Assembly: GCA_025923075.1 (NCBI GenBank)
Contig: JAICGN010000014.1
Span: 1 to 57,978, forward strand
Source of the DNA: Chitinophagaceae bacterium
Lineage (GTDB): Bacteria > Bacteroidota > Bacteroidia > Chitinophagales > Chitinophagaceae
Reading direction: 5' to 3'
Length of the DNA: 57,978 nt
Shown here: piece by piece, positions 42,279-50,833 of the stretch
Numbering within the stretch: position 1 is the stretch's first letter
Layout of the letters: the number at the start of each line of letters is the position of its first letter
Translations under genes and position numbers: made by a program
The notes under the pieces: model-generated
The model's database searches: none
Told to the model about the DNA's origin: nothing
The model's input: the letters and a program-made list of their open reading frames with translations, nothing else

Positions 42279-43613
42279 AATCAATTCCTGCTTCGGGGGA
42301 TAAAACAGAATAATGAGAAATGCGGTATAGAATGGTAAACACGGGATCTTATATCTTACCAACGACCCAAAATTTGAAGTTGAAAGACCAACAGCAAATG
42401 CAAAAACCAATGTAAATATCAGGCAAAATTGAAGAGTTTCGTCTGCCAAAATACGCTGTATAAGGCGGATCGGATTATTTCTAAATACAACGACAATAGT
42501 GAATATAAGATACAGAAGAGATTCTAAAGCCGAGATCATTACTATCGGCTTCCGTGCTTCCCATAAATAAGGACGGAATAATGTGACATTAATGCCGGCA
42601 GGTGCTTTTTCAAGCATACCCAATAAAGTTGGATCCATATCGCCAAGTGTATACCCAGAGCCATCCTGTTCATTTGAGATCCTAAATAGATAATCCCTTG
42701 TGGAAAGAGATTTATATGCTAAACTTTCAATGTTATATTCTCCAAACATCTCAGTTTGTAGTTTTCCGCCAACTAACACAAGACCCCCAATAGTGGATGC
42801 GTATAGAACATAACGCACAAAAATAATTAGTCTTGCATCTCTTACTTTATACGAAAGCAATCCTACGCCCCACAACATCGCTGCAGGCAGAAATGCCATC
42901 AGAATATAGGACTTGATAATATAAATGATATAGAGAAACAATAGGGCAAAGACTGCGTTTATAAATATTTTTTTGTTTTCGAAAAATATCCTGTAAAAAA
43001 AATGTGTAACCCAGCCTATGCAGCTTAATGTTATAGTATCCTTCATAAAACCTGAACCCCAAAAAATGACACTGGGAATAAACAACACAGCAAACGCCAT
43101 TTGTTTTGTGAGTCGGGGATAAAGCTTTGTAAACACAACATACATTTTCCACACACCGATAAATGAGATTGCAGCGAAAATCACTGCTGTAGGCAGGTAA
43201 GTGGTCATTGTAAACAAACCAATCAATGCGCCGATAATGGAAATAAGATACTCAGGAGATGAGGTCCCATACCAATAGAATTGAATTGTGTATTTGTAAG
43301 CATCCACATCATATCTGTCAGCTGATCCGGTGATCAATCTAAACCATGTGATAAACGAATCGCTGAACGAGGAATTGATGACATCAGTCTGAGCCCAATA
43401 ATTTAACGTATCTCCGCCTTTATAGTAAAATTGATAAATGACGCCGAGAAGAATGGCTCCAAAGATCTTCAGGGTAAAAGCAGGCATAAAATAAGGGCGG
43501 AGCGGATGACCTTTTGGATAGTATTTGTTTTTAAAATAAGCTGCAAATAAAAAGACGACAAAAAGATAAAATGGAAGTAAAATGAAATCAGTTATAGTGA
43601 TATATTGCGTCAA
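42237..43613 (-). CDS. Multi-pass membrane protein, candidate polymerase or GT-C enzyme
   Basis: The protein has about 458 residues from a TTG at 43613, or 479 from an ATG at 43676, which would overlap asnB. There are about ten hydrophobic segments. A large loop contains 'YYKGGDTLNYWAQTDVINSSF' and 'LSTRDYLFRISNEQDGSGYTLGDMD'. I know no exact family; the topology and context suggest a Wzy-like polymerase, ligase or GT-C glycosyltransferase. It is the only minus-strand gene in the cluster. It overlaps its convergent neighbour by 42 bases and starts 15 bases from the divergent asnB start. Confidence 0.75.
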   Translation of the reverse strand: MTQYITITDFILLPFYLFVVFLFAAYFKNKYYPKGHPLRPYFMPAFTLKIFGAILLGVIYQFYYKGGDTLNYWAQTDVINSSFSDSFITWFRLITGSADRYDVDAYKYTIQFYWYGTSSPEYLISIIGALIGLFTMTTYLPTAVIFAAISFIGVWKMYVVFTKLYPRLTKQMAFAVLFIPSVIFWGSGFMKDTITLSCIGWVTHFFYRIFFENKKIFINAVFALLFLYIIYIIKSYILMAFLPAAMLWGVGLLSYKVRDARLIIFVRYVLYASTIGGLVLVGGKLQTEMFGEYNIESLAYKSLSTRDYLFRISNEQDGSGYTLGDMDPTLLGMLEKAPAGINVTLFRPYLWEARKPIVMISALESLLYLIFTIVVVFRNNPIRLIQRILADETLQFCLIFTLVFAFAVGLSTSNFGSLVRYKIPCLPFYTAFLIILFYPPKQELILRKKRDEHRKLAV

Positions 43614-43628
43614 AATCAAGGATATTGT

Positions 43629-45527
43629 ATGTGTGGTATTGCTGGCATAGTTGCTTTGACAGACAGGGGCCGGCAACAGGTTTCGAAATTACGAAAATCC
43701 ATCCGAACTCTGGAGTCGAGAGGGCCGGATGACGAAGGCATTTATCTCTGCGATGAAATGGGGTTGGCACAACGAAGATTAGCCATTATTGATACAAGTG
43801 CCGCTGCAAACCAACCCATGTGGGATAAGGGGAAACGCTATGCTATTATTTTCAACGGTGAAATTTTCAACTACCAGCAACTCCGCAATAAATATTTTTC
43901 CGCCGAAGAACAACAACAATTACGCACCACATCAGACACCGAGATTTTACTTGAGCTTTTTATAAAGCAACGAGAGAAATGCCTTCCATTGCTGGAAGGT
44001 TTTTTTGTATTTGTAATTTATGATACAGAAAGCAAGGAATTATTTATAGCAAGAGACAGGTTCGGGAAAAAGCCACTTAATTTTTTTATAGATGATGACC
44101 GGTTCATTTTTGCTTCCGAAATAAAAGCCTTATACGATTTCGGAATTCCAAAAGAATTAAATTATGAAGCCTTACAGCTTTACCTCCAATTAGGATATAT
44201 CCCGCAGCCGTTGAGTATGTTAAAGCATGTAAGAAAATTAGAACCTGGGTCAAGATTAATTTTAAAAGGAAAAGATATTGAAGAAAAAAAATGGTATCAG
44301 CTAACCCCCAGCTATAATTACAAAAATGCACCGTCGTATGAGCAGGCACAAAAGGACCTTGTTGCATTAATGGAAGATGCAGTAGTAAAGAGATTAATAA
44401 GTGATGTACCACTCGGCGCCTTCCTTAGCGGAGGCATTGATTCCTCAGTAATTGTGGCATTGGCAAGCAGACATCAAAAATCGCTGAATACTTTTTCGAT
44501 TGGCTTTAAAGGTGAACAGTACTTTGATGAAACCCATTTTGCTGAACTTGTTGCTTCAAAATTTAAGACCAATCATGCAACATTTCGTCTTGGTTTTGAC
44601 GACTACCTGTCTCATATTTATGATGTGCTGAATTATTTTGATGAGCCTTTTGCGGATTCCGCATCGTTACCGCAATTTATTCTTTGCATGGAAACAAGAA
44701 AACATGCAACAGTTGCTATTTCGGGTGATGGAGGTGATGAAGTATTTGCCGGTTATAATAAACATTACGCGGAATGGGTGGCGCGGAAAAAATCGTTGGC
44801 AGGAAGTATTGTCAGGATGGGGTACCCGATCTGGAAAATGATGCCAAAAAGCCGGAACAATCGTTTTTCTGATCTTTTCCGGCAATTGCATCGATATGCA
44901 GAGGGAGCAGGACTTTCCGCAAGAGATCGCTACTGGCATTGGGCTTCTACTTTTTCTGATCGTGATTTAGATAAGCTAATTGCAAATACAGCGAGCGGCA
45001 AGATCAATAGCTCGATCATCGATTCGGTTAAAGAAAAATATCTTTCAAATATCAATGACGATTTCAATTCTGTATTAAAAACTGATCTTGACCTGGTGCT
45101 GATTAGCGATATGCTCGTTAAAGTTGATTTAATGAGTATGGCAAACAGCGTGGAAGTTCGCTGTCCCTTTCTTGATCATCATGTCGTGGAGTTTGCGTTT
45201 TCATTGCCGTCCGACTATAAAATAAATAAGGCAGGCAGAAAGAAGATTGTAAAAGATGCATTCCGGAGTATTCTGCCTCCTGAAATTTATAACCGTGGAA
45301 AAAGAGGATTTGAGATACCGATGCTGAAATGGTTTCGTGAAGAACTGCATACGTATATTTTCGATGACTTGCTAAATGAAAAATTTGTAAAAGAACAAGG
45401 GATCTTTAATACCGACTATATCAGTTGTATGAAAAAACAACTTTATTCAAATGCGCCTGGCCATATTGTAGAGCAGCTATGGGTATTGATCGTCTTTCAG
45501 CATTGGTATAAGAAATATTTTATGTAA
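43629..45527 (+). CDS. asnB: Asparagine synthase-like glutamine amidotransferase (second copy)
   Basis: From the ATG at 43629 the protein has 632 residues, beginning MCGIAGIV so that Cys2 is the nucleophile; an earlier in-frame start adds eight residues before it and would spoil this. The glutaminase domain has 'RTLESRGPDDEGIY' and 'FNGEIFNYQQL', the synthetase P-loop FLSGGIDSS is near 265, and 'VKVDLMSMANSVEVRCPFLDHHVVEFAF' is also typical. It differs clearly from the copy at 24228. In this setting it is likely to amidate a uronic acid of the polymer. Its promoter must lie inside the divergent gene. Confidence 0.9.
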   Translation: MCGIAGIVALTDRGRQQVSKLRKSIRTLESRGPDDEGIYLCDEMGLAQRRLAIIDTSAAANQPMWDKGKRYAIIFNGEIFNYQQLRNKYFSAEEQQQLRTTSDTEILLELFIKQREKCLPLLEGFFVFVIYDTESKELFIARDRFGKKPLNFFIDDDRFIFASEIKALYDFGIPKELNYEALQLYLQLGYIPQPLSMLKHVRKLEPGSRLILKGKDIEEKKWYQLTPSYNYKNAPSYEQAQKDLVALMEDAVVKRLISDVPLGAFLSGGIDSSVIVALASRHQKSLNTFSIGFKGEQYFDETHFAELVASKFKTNHATFRLGFDDYLSHIYDVLNYFDEPFADSASLPQFILCMETRKHATVAISGDGGDEVFAGYNKHYAEWVARKKSLAGSIVRMGYPIWKMMPKSRNNRFSDLFRQLHRYAEGAGLSARDRYWHWASTFSDRDLDKLIANTASGKINSSIIDSVKEKYLSNINDDFNSVLKTDLDLVLISDMLVKVDLMSMANSVEVRCPFLDHHVVEFAFSLPSDYKINKAGRKKIVKDAFRSILPPEIYNRGKRGFEIPMLKWFREELHTYIFDDLLNEKFVKEQGIFNTDYISCMKKQLYSNAPGHIVEQLWVLIVFQHWYKKYFM

Positions 45528-45534
45528 AACCGTT

Positions 45535-46497
45535 GTGAGTAAGGGAATCTTTACCATATCACTTGACTTCGAACTTTTCTGGGGTGTAAGAGATCACCGC
45601 ACGCTGGAGAACTATGGGGAAAACATTCGCAATGTTCACCATGTAGTTCCCCGGTTGCTTGCTTTATTTGAAAAATATAATGTGCACTGTACATGGGCCA
45701 CGGTTGGCTTTCTTTTTTTTTCTGAGAAAAAAGAGATGCTTTCTTATTTGCCTGCTGACCGACCCAATTATTACAAGAAGGAGTATGATCCCTATCCATA
45801 TCTTGAGCAAAACGAGTTGGAAAAAGCGTATCATTTTGCTCCTGCCTTGATCGGGCAAATAAAAAAAACACCGGGACAGGAAATCGGTACACATACCTTT
45901 TCGCATTTCTATACACTTGAAAGAAATACCACAGTCGAACAATTCAGAAGCGACCTTCGGGCTGCGATGACAATTGCAAAACAAGACGGTATTGAAATAA
46001 AGAGCATCGTTTTCCCCCGCAATCAATATTCTGATGAACATGTCAAAGCATGTTTACAAGAAGGACTACGCGTTTATCGTGGTAATGAATTATCCCGGGC
46101 TTACAAACCAATATCGAGAGAGAATGAAAATATTGTTAGAAAAGGAATTCGTTTTGCCGATGCATATTTGAATATAACAGGACATCATTGTCATTCAGTA
46201 CCGCCGGCAGGTGATATTATCAATATACCGGCGAGTCGTTTTCTCCGGCCCTATAAACCAAAACTTAGAGTGCTTGATGGGTTGAAGCTTAACAGAATTA
46301 AACAGGGAATGAAATTTGCCGCGGATAATGGATTAATTTATCAACTATGGTGGCATCCGCACAATTTTGGAAAATACATGAACGAAAATTTTAGCTTTCT
46401 TGAAAAGGCTTTAAAATTCTACGATCGACTGAACCGTGAGCAAAAAATGGAATCACTTAATCTTACAGAAATCTACGACAGAACTAAAAATAAATGA
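45535..46497 (+). CDS. Polysaccharide deacetylase-like protein (second cassette)
   Basis: The 320-residue protein starts at GTG ('SKGIFTISLDFELFWGVRDH'). The Asp11-Phe-Glu13 motif of 'LDFE' and His120-x3-His124 in 'IGTHTFSHFYTLE' match the NodB metal site of the LDFE subtype. 'SIVFPRNQYSDEHVKAC' and a late 'WWHPHNFGKY' fit the later motifs. It belongs to a different subgroup from the deacetylase at 34969, which has an FDD motif. It overlaps the following formyltransferase gene by 4 bases. There is no signal peptide. Confidence 0.85.
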   Translation: MSKGIFTISLDFELFWGVRDHRTLENYGENIRNVHHVVPRLLALFEKYNVHCTWATVGFLFFSEKKEMLSYLPADRPNYYKKEYDPYPYLEQNELEKAYHFAPALIGQIKKTPGQEIGTHTFSHFYTLERNTTVEQFRSDLRAAMTIAKQDGIEIKSIVFPRNQYSDEHVKACLQEGLRVYRGNELSRAYKPISRENENIVRKGIRFADAYLNITGHHCHSVPPAGDIINIPASRFLRPYKPKLRVLDGLKLNRIKQGMKFAADNGLIYQLWWHPHNFGKYMNENFSFLEKALKFYDRLNREQKMESLNLTEIYDRTKNK

Positions 46498-47297
46498 AAC
46501 TAAAGATCATTATTCTTGCGCGGGACTGTGATTCGACAAATTTGGTGTATAACTACCTTAAGAAATATTTTGAGATTGAAGCAGTAGTGTTTGAAAAACC
46601 AATTCCCAGGAAAAAACAATTTTTAAACAGGGCCAAACGATTGGGGTATCTAAATGCGATCGGCCAGGTAATATTTTTTCTCGGTATAGCGCCACTTATA
46701 AAAAGTTTTTCTCAGAAAAGGAAGACGGAAATTTTCAGGCAATATGAACTTGATGAGACCGCTCCCCCGGAGCATTTAATAAAAAGAATACGATATGTCA
46801 ATACAGATGAAGGACGCTCTTTAATCAAGCAGCTAAATCCTGATCTTATTATTGTCAATGGCACCCGGATCATTTCAAAAAAGACACTTGAATCTGTTTC
46901 TTCAACCTTTATCAATATTCATACAGGAATTACACCTGCATTTCGGGGCGTACATGGAGGTTATTGGGCGGTGGCAAAAGGTCAAAAGAATCTTTTTGGC
47001 ACCACTGTTCATTATGTCGACGCAGGGGTGGATACCGGTGGAATTATTCAGCAAGTCTTTATCGAGCCGTCCAGAAAAGATAACTTTTACACATATCCTT
47101 ACCTGCAATATGCGGCGGTTCTCCCTGAATTAAGACAGGTAATCCAATCCTTTGTTAATGGTGAAAAGCCAACAACCAAAGCTGCAGTAACCGATGAATC
47201 TTTTCTTTGGTTTCACCCTACAATTTTTCAATGGATCGGAAATCTGACCAGGACATTTGTTTTTATTCTCGCATTTTCTTTTATACAATTTTTCTAA
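46494..47297 (+). CDS. Sugar formyltransferase (second cassette)
   Basis: The 267-residue protein has the formyltransferase catalytic triad: Asn141 and His143 in 'FINIHTGITPAFRG' and Asp180 in 'VDAGVDTGGII'. It lacks the Fmt C-terminal domain and ends with a hydrophobic stretch (about 248-267), which may touch the membrane. It starts by a 4-base overlap with the deacetylase and is followed by a GT4 gene, the same order as at 34969-38031. The acceptor is probably an amino sugar produced by the neighbouring deacetylase; this is inference. Confidence 0.87.
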   Translation: MKLKIIILARDCDSTNLVYNYLKKYFEIEAVVFEKPIPRKKQFLNRAKRLGYLNAIGQVIFFLGIAPLIKSFSQKRKTEIFRQYELDETAPPEHLIKRIRYVNTDEGRSLIKQLNPDLIIVNGTRIISKKTLESVSSTFINIHTGITPAFRGVHGGYWAVAKGQKNLFGTTVHYVDAGVDTGGIIQQVFIEPSRKDNFYTYPYLQYAAVLPELRQVIQSFVNGEKPTTKAAVTDESFLWFHPTIFQWIGNLTRTFVFILAFSFIQFF

Positions 47298-47315
47298 AGT
47301 AATTTGCAATCGTAA

Positions 47316-48521
47316 ATGCCACGAGTTCTAAGAATACTTAATCGCCTTATCATCGGTGGACCTTCGAAAAATGCCGTCTATCTTACAAGGTACATGCAAC
47401 CCGACTTCGACACAATGCTTGTTATTGGCGGCAAAGAGGATCATGAACAAGATGCTGATTTTTTGGCCATGGCAAATAATATCGAGCCCACCTGCATTTC
47501 CGAAATGAAAAGATCAATTTCTCCTTATAATGATTGGGCGGCGTATAATAAACTAAAGAAATTAATTAAGGAATTCAAACCGGATATTGTGCACACACAT
47601 GCTGCTAAGTCAGGAGCATTGGGAAGACTGGCTGCAAAGCATTCTAATGTGCCGGTGATCGTTCACACTTTTCATGGTCATATCTTTCATTCTTATTTTA
47701 ATTCATTGAAGACAAATTTCTTTATAAGAAGCGAAAGATATCTTGCCGGGTTAAGCGACGCAATAGTTGCGATCAGTGATGTACAGAAAAAAGAATTATC
47801 CGGGGACTTCAGAATTGCTGCTCCGGATAAATTCCAGGTAATACCACTTGGACTTGATCTCGATAATTTCATAGTTAACCAGAATGAAAAGAGACATCAA
47901 TTCAGAACCGAGTTTGACCTGGACGATGATACCGTTGCTATCGGAATAATCGGAAGGTTAGTTCCAATCAAAAACCATTACCTTTTTTTAAAAGGGTTAA
48001 AATATGTCTTGGATAATACTTCAGTAAAAGTCAAGGCTTTTATTGTCGGCGATGGAGAAAGCAGGGCGGCGATCCAACAAATGGCAAACAGCCTTGGAAT
48101 AAAATACACAAAACATACCGACCCGGTCCACCCGGATCCGTTAATTTTTACATCGTGGAGAACAGATGTTGATACTATTTTTGCCGGGCTTGATATTATT
48201 GCATTGACATCACTCAATGAGGGAACACCGGTAAGTTTAATTGAAGCACAAGCTGCTGGTAAGCCAATAGTATCAACGCGGGTCGGCGGAATTGCTGATG
48301 TGGTTTTGGAGAATAAAACTGCACTGCTTTCTGAAATAACTGATGAAAAAACATTTTCAGATAACCTGCTTATGCTGGTTAATGATCCATTGTTGCGCCG
48401 AAAATTCAGCAATGCTGGCAAAGATTATGTAATCAGCAAATTCAGTTATCACCGTTTGGTGAATGATATGAGCGGCTTGTATCATGATCTGCTTGATAAA
48501 AAGAATCATCGAATAAAATAA
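47316..48521 (+). CDS. GT4-family glycosyltransferase (second cassette)
   Basis: The 401-residue GT-B protein begins 'PRVLRILNRLIIGGPSKNAVYLTRYM', has 'KPDIVHTHAAKSGALGRLAAK' and 'VIVHTFHGHIFHSYF' in the acceptor domain, 'IGIIGRLVPIKNH' at the donor domain start, and 'LTSLNEGTPVSLIEAQAAGKPIVSTRVGGIADVV' with the E-x7-E motif. This is a well-formed GT4 enzyme of the type that often adds an early sugar in O-antigen or capsule synthesis. It is the last glycosyltransferase of the cluster. Confidence 0.92.
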   Translation: MPRVLRILNRLIIGGPSKNAVYLTRYMQPDFDTMLVIGGKEDHEQDADFLAMANNIEPTCISEMKRSISPYNDWAAYNKLKKLIKEFKPDIVHTHAAKSGALGRLAAKHSNVPVIVHTFHGHIFHSYFNSLKTNFFIRSERYLAGLSDAIVAISDVQKKELSGDFRIAAPDKFQVIPLGLDLDNFIVNQNEKRHQFRTEFDLDDDTVAIGIIGRLVPIKNHYLFLKGLKYVLDNTSVKVKAFIVGDGESRAAIQQMANSLGIKYTKHTDPVHPDPLIFTSWRTDVDTIFAGLDIIALTSLNEGTPVSLIEAQAAGKPIVSTRVGGIADVVLENKTALLSEITDEKTFSDNLLMLVNDPLLRRKFSNAGKDYVISKFSYHRLVNDMSGLYHDLLDKKNHRIK

Positions 48522-48530
48522 AGATTTTTT

Positions 48531-49265
48531 ATGAGGCTTTGGGGGAAAAAAGAATCTCATGCATTTGATTTTGGTCTTCTTAAGACTGATATGCATTCTC
48601 ATTTATTGCCGGGTATTGATGATGGAGCTCCTGACCTTGCTACTTCAGTAGAGATGATAAATGGGTTGATCCACCTTGGATTTAAAAAGCTGATCACGAC
48701 GCCTCATATTATGCAGGATATGTATCCCAATAAGAGAGATGATATATTGAGACGATACGAGGCTTTAAAACAACATTTGGAAACAGAAGGAATAAACGTG
48801 GAGCTCGGGGTAGCTGCTGAGTATTTTCTCGATGATAATTTAAAAAAATTGCTTGCTGATAAAGAGCCGCTATTGACATTTGGGAATAATCTTGTACTGG
48901 TGGAATTTTCAATGGCAAGCGAACAATATAATTTTAAAGAATTACTTTTTGAAATGCAAATGCAGAATTATCAGCCCGTGATCGCACATCCCGAACGATA
49001 TATCTATCATGAAAGGAGTAAGGAGTTTTTTGAAGAATTGAAAGTGGCTGGGTATCTTTTTCAACTCAACATACTGTCATTGGCGGGAGTTTATGGGAAA
49101 ACAGTTCATGAACTTGCACGGTATTTCATAAAACATCAATATTATGATATTGCAGGGACAGACTTACACAATGTTCATCATTTTACCCATTTGCAAAGCT
49201 CATCGATAGCTCATGGTTTAAAAGAATTGCTTGATGCCGGAAAACTGCTAAACCCCGAACTATAA
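48531..49265 (+). CDS. PHP-type protein tyrosine phosphatase (CpsB/YwqE family)
   Basis: The 244-residue protein has the PHP metal-binding signature HSHLLPGIDDG (residues 22-32), then 'TTPHIMQDMYPN', 'AAEYFLDDNL', 'IAHPERYIY' and 'IAGTDLHN', together the metal-ligand set of CpsB/YwqE phosphatases. These enzymes remove phosphate from the C-terminal tyrosines of Wzc-type kinases. The kinase is the third gene of the same cluster (5819), so the pair brackets the operon. I found no hairpin terminator after it. Confidence 0.92.
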   Translation: MRLWGKKESHAFDFGLLKTDMHSHLLPGIDDGAPDLATSVEMINGLIHLGFKKLITTPHIMQDMYPNKRDDILRRYEALKQHLETEGINVELGVAAEYFLDDNLKKLLADKEPLLTFGNNLVLVEFSMASEQYNFKELLFEMQMQNYQPVIAHPERYIYHERSKEFFEELKVAGYLFQLNILSLAGVYGKTVHELARYFIKHQYYDIAGTDLHNVHHFTHLQSSSIAHGLKELLDAGKLLNPEL

Positions 49266-49309
49266 ATTTTTGTTTGAACTTTTTTACCGGTCATTTGTAA
49301 TTATGAGAC

Positions 49310-50188
49310 ATGACAAAGTTCACCATAAAAGATCTTGAAAATCTTTCAGGTATCAAAGCGCATACGATCCGGATCTGGGAGCAGCGGTATTCTTTTCTTA
49401 AACCTTCACGTACCAATACCAATATTCGCTATTACAGCAATGATGATTTAAAGGCGATCCTAAATATTTCCATCTTAAATAAATACGGCTATAAAATATC
49501 TCACATAAACAGGATGTCGGTTAGCGACGTGCAGGCGAGGGTAGCAGAATTGAATATAGCCGGCGCCCCGCAGGAACGTATTGTAAACGAGTTGATCCAA
49601 CTAATGGTGGATCTGGACACGGCGGGCTTTGAAAAATTAATTGATAAACAAATCGCATCGGGTGGGATCGAAAAGACCATCATTCGTATTATTTTTCCTT
49701 TTTTTGAAAGAATCGGGATCCTTTGGCAAACAGGGCATATCAATCCTGCACAGGAGCATCTGACTACAAACATCATTCGCCAAAAGTTGATCGTTGGCAT
49801 CGACCAGGCAAAGTCACTTATAAAAGTCAAAAGATCTTTTCTTCTGTTTTTACCTGAAGGAGAACATCATGAGCTTGGCTTATTGCTTGTTTACTATCTG
49901 TTAAAAAGAAAGGGGGCTGAGGTGTTTTATATTGGGGCTAATGTGCCTTTGAAAGATGCGCAATTTGTTGCTGAGATCAAAAAACCTGATTTTGTTTATA
50001 TACATCTTACATCGACTTCATCCGGATTTAACTTTCAAAAATTTCTTACCCAAACTTCAGAGAAGATTTCAAGATCAAAAATTATTGTATCCGGGCATAT
50101 CACACAGGACTATAAAAAAGCTCTCCCCAAAAATGTTGTATTCAAACATTCCCTTGTTGAATTAGTAGAATTTATTTCCGCACTGTGA
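49310..50188 (+). CDS. MerR-family, cobalamin-binding light regulator (CarH/LitR-like)
   Basis: The 292-residue protein has an N-terminal MerR winged helix ('FTIKDLENLSGIKAHTIRIWEQRYSFLKPSRT', residues 3-34), a helical bundle, and a C-terminal B12-binding Rossmann domain. Two CarH hallmarks are present: Trp139-x9-Glu149-His150 in the cap helices and Glu185-x-His187-x2-Gly190, the lower-ligand motif that binds adenosylcobalamin. In Thermus and Myxococcus such proteins repress carotenoid genes in the dark and release DNA when light breaks the Co-C bond. The sigma and crt genes directly downstream support that role. The same TTTGAAC-like motif occurs in its own upstream region. Confidence 0.9.
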   Translation: MTKFTIKDLENLSGIKAHTIRIWEQRYSFLKPSRTNTNIRYYSNDDLKAILNISILNKYGYKISHINRMSVSDVQARVAELNIAGAPQERIVNELIQLMVDLDTAGFEKLIDKQIASGGIEKTIIRIIFPFFERIGILWQTGHINPAQEHLTTNIIRQKLIVGIDQAKSLIKVKRSFLLFLPEGEHHELGLLLVYYLLKRKGAEVFYIGANVPLKDAQFVAEIKKPDFVYIHLTSTSSGFNFQKFLTQTSEKISRSKIIVSGHITQDYKKALPKNVVFKHSLVELVEFISAL

Positions 50189-50220
50189 ACATCCGCTTCT
50201 CATCCTTCATGGTATTTTTT

Positions 50221-50315
50221 TGTTGAACGTTTTTAGCTTAGTTATCATTCATCTTTAAACAGGAATACTACGTACATTCAATTCTGTTTAATTTTATGGT
50301 ATTAAAAGTTAAACA
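50221..50315. promoter_or_regulatory. Cluster of TGTTTAA/TTAAACA half-sites upstream of the ECF sigma gene
   Basis: The 135-base gap contains TGTTGAAC (50221-50228), TTTAAACA (50254-50261), TGTTTAA (50285-50291) and TTAAACA (50309-50315). The last two form an inverted repeat with a 17-base spacer that ends just before the sigma start at 50324. These may be operator half-sites for the CarH-like regulator. Upstream of that regulator TGTTTGAAC occurs at about 49271. Confidence 0.45.
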
Positions 50316-50323
50316 AGAGTTTT

Positions 50324-50824
50324 ATGTCTGCAGCTGAGTTCAACGAGCTTTTATTAAGTAATGCCGATCCTTTAAAACCATTCGCCGTAAGCCTTACCCG
50401 TGACCAGGAAATAGCAAAGGATCTTTTCCAGGAAACGTTATATAAGGCGCTAGCAAACCAGGATAAGTATAGCACAGGTACTAATATTAAAGCATGGCTT
50501 TTTACAATCATGAGGAATATTTTTATCAATGAGTATCGCAGGAAGGCGAAGCAAAAGATCATATTTGATACTTCGAATAATGAGAGGTTGGGCGATTTGA
50601 GTAATGTAATGGTAAGAAATGCAGGAGAAAATTCTTTACAGCTGCAAGAAATAAGCAAGGCCATTTATCAAATACCGCAAATTTTTAAAGTACCTTTTTT
50701 GTTGTACTTTGAAGGTTACCGCTATCACGAAATTTCGGAATGGCTGAACGAGCCGTTGGGGACCATAAAAAGCAGGATCCATTTTGCAAGGAAACTTTTG
50801 AAAGAAAAAATCCGCAGGTATTAA
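50324..50824 (+). CDS. ECF-type RNA polymerase sigma factor
   Basis: The 166-residue protein shows sigma region 2 ('DLFQETLYKALANQDKYSTGTNIKAWLFTIMRNIFINEYRRK', residues about 32-75) and region 4 ('YQIPQIFKVPFLLYFEGYRYHEISEWLNEPLGTIKSRIHFARKLLKEK', about 112-160). This is the ECF (RpoE-like) layout. No anti-sigma gene lies next to it. It ends 9 bases before crtI, so it is probably cotranscribed with the carotenoid genes and may recognise a promoter controlling them. Control by the adjacent CarH-like protein is inferred. Confidence 0.92.
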   Translation: MSAAEFNELLLSNADPLKPFAVSLTRDQEIAKDLFQETLYKALANQDKYSTGTNIKAWLFTIMRNIFINEYRRKAKQKIIFDTSNNERLGDLSNVMVRNAGENSLQLQEISKAIYQIPQIFKVPFLLYFEGYRYHEISEWLNEPLGTIKSRIHFARKLLKEKIRRY

Positions 50825-50833
50825 ATCTCTCTT

